From the NCBI GenBank assembly GCA_913020665.1, contig CAJVZI010000001.1, positions 26,604 through 90,603 of the forward strand: a stretch of 64,000 bases of DNA. Direction: 5' to 3'. Below are positions 59,601 to 64,000 of this stretch, in pieces. The notes below the pieces were generated by a model. The model searched no databases. It was given only the letters and a program-made list of their open reading frames with translations, and was not told the origin of the DNA. This DNA comes from an uncultured bacterium. Lineage in GTDB: Bacteria > Fidelibacterota > Marinisomatia > Marinisomatales > UBA1611. The position numbers and the translations under genes were made by a program. Position 1 is the first letter of the stretch, and every line of letters starts with the position of its first letter.

Positions 59601-62600
59601 GTTGATTGAGGCACATGCCCCGTAACGACAGTTCCATCATTACCATCGCCAGAACCATATGTATAATTGATCGTTGGTATAGGTTCAGTCGCATCCAAAG
59701 GTTCATTCATTGTTACTGTTACCTGGAGGATATCCCCACCAATCCCTACATTTGTTAAACTTGAATTACTAGTGTTCAAGTAAGTAAATGTTGCCTCTGG
59801 TACTGTATTATCAATATACAATGTGTCTGGCATGGATAAACCTGTTGAATCTATGGCATTAGTTGCCAGATCAGTAGCAGTCACACCTACAGTAATATAG
59901 CCTTGATTTTCCATACCTGGTGGTATGGTCAACTCGTAGAACCAAGTGGTTGAATCACCATTCTCAGCAAGGGTCATTACGGTATCAATGGAACTAGTGA
60001 ATTCACTTGGAAAACCAATTTGGATGGTTGGAGATGGTAACATTTTTTCATTAAAGGTTACAGTAATAGTATCAAGTTGACCTGCACTCGCAAATAATTG
60101 ACTAAAAGTGATAACAGCAGTTGATGAGGTTGTGTCATAAGTATAGTTTGCGATCGTATCATTACCTGTATTACCAGCAGCGTCTAAACCTGTAAATATC
60201 ACATTATATAAACCTTCAGTTATCGCAGGGATACCAGAACCAAGAGTGTCAGGCTCCTTAACACCGCTGATCTGCTCTAGGCTATCCAATGGAAGGATTA
60301 CATTAGAGCCGTCTGATATTTTATTGAATGTAACATATCCCGTATCAATAGACTCATCTAAGGTCCAACCAAAATTATCAAGCACATTGTTATATGAATG
60401 AGATGAGGGTGAAAAGGATGAAAACTTAGCAGCAGTATTATCAACGATAAGGCTAGCAAGTCCTGTTATGCTATCAGCTAATATCTCATTACCAGCTACA
60501 TCTGATGCATTTACAGTAAGTTCAATTGCACCATCGATCGTATCAAGCCCAGCACTGTTAAGAGGAATCACAAAGGTCCAAACTGAATCACTGCTACCCT
60601 CCGTTAGAGGCTGAGAGGTTAGATCTAAAAGAAAGTCCACCTCAGGATAATTTACATCTACTCTAGGAACATTCACATTATCCATGGGTTCCGAAAATTT
60701 AAATGTTGCAATTGTAGATACATCTCCAGACCTCACTAAACTGTCACCTTCAAAAGAGATCTGCGCAGATGGTAAAGTGTGATCTATTTCAATAGACAAG
60801 GTATCACCATAACCTGAGCGATTTCCTGCTGTATCTACTTGCACAGAAGTATACTGGTATATACGAGTATCATCTGTATTATGCAAAAAGGTCAGGCTTT
60901 CTTCCGATGGTGCTAAAAGCATTGAATCGACCAATGTTAAACCTGCATCATCAATAAAATATAGTATGCCAATATAGCCAGATAGAATATTTGTCAGAGT
61001 AATGCTAACCCTATCTTCATTAGATATCTTATCAGAGTTAGACTCGCCTGCATCCGAGGCACTCTCTAAAATGAGAGCTCCTGGGTCATTAGGCTGAGTA
61101 AAATCAACCGTAATTGTAAGAGGATCACTGGCAATAGAAGTATTACCTGCTGAATCAATTACCGTGTATGTAATAACATAATCACCTGTACCTAATTGAC
61201 TCAAAACAGGGACAGATAATGTATCTTTTGTAACATTATAAGATTTACGGGTCTTAAAAACCAATTCATTTGTTATACCAGACTGAACAAAGAGATGGAG
61301 TGAGTCTGATATGGAAGGTAATGCACTCGCAACAAATTGAGGGACTCTTGAATTGGTAATATTATCCGAATCAGAAAAACCAGTATCAAACTCTGGTTGC
61401 AATGGGTCTAATGGCGTACCAGCCAATAGTGCTAGAGCTGATGTTGGAGTAAATGGTGTTGTATCCAATCTAAAGGACATGGATGAAGAGGTAGCTGATA
61501 GATTCCCAGCTGGATCCTTGGACTTCATGGTTACTACATATGTGTTATCTGTTGATAAGCTACCTGTAAAATCTACTGATGCAGATGCAGCCTTCAGACC
61601 TATAGAATCGGTCTCGTTGAAATATAAGAACACTGAATCAGATATTGTAACGCCTGCAACGTCAAATCTTGGTGTATTATCATTCGTAAGGTTATCATCG
61701 TTTTTGATACCAGTATCTGATGCACTGTTCAGATCAATGGTCACGCCAGTGACATCTGGCGCAGTTTGATCTACTTCGATATCTATACTAGCTGAGTTAA
61801 CAGACCTATTCCCTGCTGTATCCTGAGCAACAGCATGAAAGGTATATGAACCATCTGCAGTATTTGCCACTGAAAAGGTCAATGTGCCTCCTCCGGGTAC
61901 TATTAGAGAGTCAATAAGTACATTATCTTTGTATAGAAGTCCAAAATCTCCAGCTGTCAGCCCTGTAGTAGAAAGAGCCATGCTTGAAGCATTTGTAAGG
62001 TTGTCTGATGCGGAATCACCAGAATCATCTGAAGCAGAAAGATCTGGTGCATTAGCTGCGTCAGGAGCTGTAAAATCCACTTTTATTGTGGTACCCGCGC
62101 TAGCAGCAGATGTATTACCCGCAGAATCAACAACAACATAGGTCAATATATAGGTTCCTTCATCTAACCTAGAGGCATTTGGAATGGTCAGTGTATCTTT
62201 TAGAACATCAATATTCTTCCTGCCACCAACCACAAACTCATTTGAAATGCCATTATTGAGGAAGAGTCTGATAGAATCAGTTTTTGATGATAATTGAGCA
62301 AATTCAAAACTTGGTTTTCGTTTGTTTGTAATATTATCTGTATTAGATATTCCCGTATCATCATCCGCTAAAAGGTCTGGTACAGTCGTGATCGTGAATG
62401 GAGTTGTATCTACACGAATATTTAATGAATTAGAAAAATCAGATACATTACCCGCGTAATCCTTTGCTTTGATCTTTAATTCATGTGTGTTATCATTCAA
62501 AGCATTTGTAGTAAATGATAGTGTCCCGCTTGTTGCAATATCTCTTTGATCAATTGCACCGTCTACATAGAGCCATACCGAATCAGTTGCGGTCAGTCCA

Positions 62601-64000
62601 GTAATGGTCAATGTTGGTGTATTGTCATTAGTAATATTATCATCATCTGCTACTCCCGTATCTGAATCAGAATGCAGATCGACAGCAACACCTGTCACAT
62701 CAGTAGCGGTTTGATCTACAGTAACAGAAAGAGTCCCTGAGGTTAATGAGATATTCCCAGCAGGGTCTTTTGCGTAGGCGGCATAGTTACTGGTAGCAGA
62801 ACCAAGGACACCCACAGTTTCTGTAGCAGCTGCAGCAATATCACTTCCTACAACAGTACCTGCAGTATTCACAATATAAACGCTATCATCTATAGTTAGA
62901 TTTGAAACAAGAAATGTAAGATTTCCCGCATTTGTTAAGTTATCAGAATTTGATGTACCTGTATCCCAACTTGAGCCTAGATCAGGGGTAACTGGTGTCA
63001 GAGGAGCAGTCGCATCAATAAATACATTGATACCCGTACTTTCTGATGACTCATTTCCAGCTGAATCTATTACGACATAAGTAAGAGTGTATCGATCATC
63101 AGTAAGAACAGAACCAATCGCCAAAGTATCAATGACAGCTTGGCTCATCCTATATTCACCGATCGCTACATCATTCAAACCAGCAGTCTGCGCATCATAA
63201 AAAACTCTCAATGAATCCTTCTTTCCTGCTGCAAGCCCAGACACCTCCAACCTTGGTGTTGTATTACTCGTAATATTATCTGCATCCAAGAATCCTGAAT
63301 CATCCTCTGTAAGAAGGTTTAAAGTATTCCCTGTATTAGGTGCTTGTGTATCTATCCTGAATTTTAATACTGCTGTTGGATCAGATCGATTTCCTGTTTG
63401 ATCTCGACTGACCACTGTAGCAGAATATGGTAAAACCTGATTACCAAGTGCTGTTGAAGTAAATGTGACCGAGTTACCAGCCACTACTTCTCTAGATACA
63501 GTATCTGTGCCAATGACTAGAAATAATGAGTCACCACTTGCCCCCACTGCTGTTAGACCAGTCACAGAGAACGTTGGCGTAGTATCATTGGTCAAATTAT
63601 CACTATTACTAACACCACTATCTGAACCGGCATTCAGATCTACAGTAATCGTGCTGAGATCTGTCGCGGTCTTATCAACTACAACAGCATTCCCATCTGT
63701 TGTAGCAGTGACTCGGGTACCGTCATTTGCTGCAAGATCAGAAAAATTAAATTGGAACCTCACGGTACTTTCAGTATCAGCTTCCTGGATCGTATACGCC
63801 GCTGTCCAATTCACTCCTGAACCAGTGGGTGTAACTGAGACTAGATTACCCCATGAACCTAATGAGACTGTTGGAGGATCAATGAGATCTTCACTTGCAA
63901 CCACGGTCAAGGTGATCACATCTCCCACTTTTGCTTTTCGATCACTATAGGCGTTATTGCTCGCTAAAGTTACAGTTGTCAAAGTTGGTACTGTTCTATC
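56693..64000 (-). CDS. giant Ig-like/cadherin-like surface protein with type IX-like sorting domain; 5' end beyond window
   Basis: Frame open through 64000 (DRTVPTLTTVTLASNN...), so the track start at TTG 63982 is probably internal. Tandem DxxSDTGxSNxDNxTNxxTP...DxAGNxS...VDxTAP modules; C-term NYPNPFNPTTTIMYDI...KNKKMMLMK. Confidence 0.85.
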   Translation of the reverse strand, partial: DRTVPTLTTVTLASNNAYSDRKAKVGDVITLTVVASEDLIDPPTVSLGSWGNLVSVTPTGSGVNWTAAYTIQEADTESTVRFQFNFSDLAANDGTRVTATTDGNAVVVDKTATDLSTITVDLNAGSDSGVSNSDNLTNDTTPTFSVTGLTAVGASGDSLFLVIGTDTVSREVVAGNSVTFTSTALGNQVLPYSATVVSRDQTGNRSDPTAVLKFRIDTQAPNTGNTLNLLTEDDSGFLDADNITSNTTPRLEVSGLAAGKKDSLRVFYDAQTAGLNDVAIGEYRMSQAVIDTLAIGSVLTDDRYTLTYVVIDSAGNESSESTGINVFIDATAPLTPVTPDLGSSWDTGTSNSDNLTNAGNLTFLVSNLTIDDSVYIVNTAGTVVGSDIAAAATETVGVLGSATSNYAAYAKDPAGNISLTSGTLSVTVDQTATDVTGVAVDLHSDSDTGVADDDNITNDNTPTLTITGLTATDSVWLYVDGAIDQRDIATSGTLSFTTNALNDNTHELKIKAKDYAGNVSDFSNSLNIRVDTTPFTITTVPDLLADDDTGISNTDNITNKRKPSFEFAQLSSKTDSIRLFLNNGISNEFVVGGRKNIDVLKDTLTIPNASRLDEGTYILTYVVVDSAGNTSAASAGTTIKVDFTAPDAANAPDLSASDDSGDSASDNLTNASSMALSTTGLTAGDFGLLYKDNVLIDSLIVPGGGTLTFSVANTADGSYTFHAVAQDTAGNRSVNSASIDIEVDQTAPDVTGVTIDLNSASDTGIKNDDNLTNDNTPRFDVAGVTISDSVFLYFNETDSIGLKAASASVDFTGSLSTDNTYVVTMKSKDPAGNLSATSSSMSFRLDTTPFTPTSALALLAGTPLDPLQPEFDTGFSDSDNITNSRVPQFVASALPSISDSLHLFVQSGITNELVFKTRKSYNVTKDTLSVPVLSQLGTGDYVITYTVIDSAGNTSIASDPLTITVDFTQPNDPGALILESASDAGESNSDKISNEDRVSITLTNILSGYIGILYFIDDAGLTLVDSMLLAPSEESLTFLHNTDDTRIYQYTSVQVDTAGNRSGYGDTLSIEIDHTLPSAQISFEGDSLVRSGDVSTIATFKFSEPMDNVNVPRVDVNYPEVDFLLDLTSQPLTEGSSDSVWTFVIPLNSAGLDTIDGAIELTVNASDVAGNEILADSITGLASLIVDNTAAKFSSFSPSSHSYNNVLDNFGWTLDESIDTGYVTFNKISDGSNVILPLDSLEQISGVKEPDTLGSGIPAITEGLYNVIFTGLDAAGNTGNDTIANYTYDTTSSTAVITFSQLFASAGQLDTITVTFNEKMLPSPTIQIGFPSEFTSSIDTVMTLAENGDSTTWFYELTIPPGMENQGYITVGVTATDLATNAIDSTGLSMPDTLYIDNTVPEATFTYLNTSNSSLTNVGIGGDILQVTVTMNEPLDATEPIPTINYTYGSGDGNDGTVVTGHVPQSTSNGDSIWVFEVTLSDSVYDDGLIDFELVAEDRSNNAVTSQINDALFVVDNMPPADFETGLISVHGPNPVQGWITGITDTLGVQVPVQTYVEDSTLFYGGYVQMQFYNLNRGSAWVTPGPNDSLVESGPAEQFYRNIDSLYAVMPPGSDLMTGDSLAVRARIVDRHGNITNGTTSGTRLAYDPTAPGTGQVSGGSFVAGDTLFSSDQVDIQWTAFEESDEDESGLDRYEVSILKIDTSTNVGSILYGWDTLTSSTTTFTQELFLEHNTPYVGHIRAFDVAGNISDTLVTDTLLRYNSNPIILSLTNAVLNEDLFWTDTVQLTDLDLNVMQGDSFTYQASTVRTVGDSAIGSVSIDSIGAMTWTPTQDDTGTYTIQIIATDAYALADTFQLPLTVNAVNDTPVFVIQEPDNIKQWEEDQIEPVTLNLSRYISDVDNIITTEIFWSAVILDTSQLDEDYPLGQVVVGPNTPWDINARLSREYLGFNINDAASVGSNMSSETIQLINNSRTNPLMSVSIGIQQYEGAPDSVIATFSSDSNYYGDNHRIIFIAQDIGGAEARDTVIANVTAKNDPPILSDLPDIEVVENDSITLEFGSFTSDIDDTSLTFTITALTNEDMITISPSTFASNSLGDSVTFTPQPLFSNEAMIQVVVSDEESSDSSTFKLDILRVVRPHLAVSVVQNNAFSKFLQVIVTDTVSKTVNLSMEVQNQDVSLDTIAAYTYTGDLSFESSGNYSIDIYANASVGDTTISETFALAAGRAAGRWYGSSYDGRFTIIGDPGAISYDQPFLIADSTLFEANFYDQASYVLGNENFSFNQPIEVRFASEREDLAIYRRKNGVTWEELPSLTLESEIFTLSEESGYFRLGPKTIIVPEQTNIHQNYPNPFNPTTTIMYDIGLLDGLSQNVTINIYNLLGQQILTLVKDQDQIGQFKVQWDGYDKFGQQMSSGVYFIQLSTKTGIVKNKKMMLMK
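60770..63655 (-). repeat. three tandem copies (~950 bp each) of a three-module (A-B-C) Ig-like unit
   Basis: Modules recur in order A(VDLNSxSDTG...DTTPFTxT)-B(LLxDDDTG...KDTL...YVVIDSAGN...)-C(PDLxxSxDSG...VDQTAPDVTG); cycle boundaries approx 63655/62700/61745/60770. Confidence 0.75.

Noticed and set aside
63465-63950. 161-aa plus-strand ORF
   Set aside because: Antisense shadow ORF inside the repetitive giant surface protein; no recognisable domain.
1-64000. CRISPR arrays, transposons, integrases, phage or rRNA genes
   Set aside because: No regularly spaced direct repeats, transposase/integrase motifs, or rRNA sequence noticed on reading; the tRNA-Ser flank shows no integrase or obvious attachment duplication.

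Overview
AT-rich, gene-dense bacterial chromosomal window. Inference: Candidatus Marinimicrobia/SAR406-like or another FCB-group lineage, because many secreted proteins end in type IX-like (PNPFNP...GxYFxxL...LLK) C-terminal sorting domains. Main blocks: (i) housekeeping genes (RidA, PPC/DUF296, alaS, grx-like, PntAA/AB/B, tRNA-Ser(CGA), tadA, TlpA-like, DUF6370-like). (ii) A set of large secreted proteins, including peptidases of M6, M14, C25 (two) and MXAN_6640-like type. (iii) A type IV pilus cluster (pilin, PilT, PilV/W/X-like, PilM/N/O/P-like, secretin, PilB, PilC, prepilin peptidase). (iv) A six-gene, end-to-end overlapping operon starting with poly-gamma-glutamate synthase genes pgsB-pgsC plus a PGA-system protein, followed by a basic periplasmic protein, a predicted outer-membrane beta-barrel and a beta-propeller lipoprotein. 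Block iv is my best candidate for an undescribed system: a diderm poly-gamma-glutamate synthesis/export/anchoring operon. Blocks ii-iv form a nearly gapless same-strand run of about 34 kb (about 7797-41657). Other observations: a CRP-consensus-like palindrome upstream of the pilin operon, two genes without a canonical start codon (tadA and a 65-aa ORF), a (ABC)x3 higher-order repeat in a giant surface protein, gingipain-like proteins with the catalytic His replaced, and a degenerate second zincin-like motif in the M6 protein. All family names are from sequence recognition only; no searches were run.
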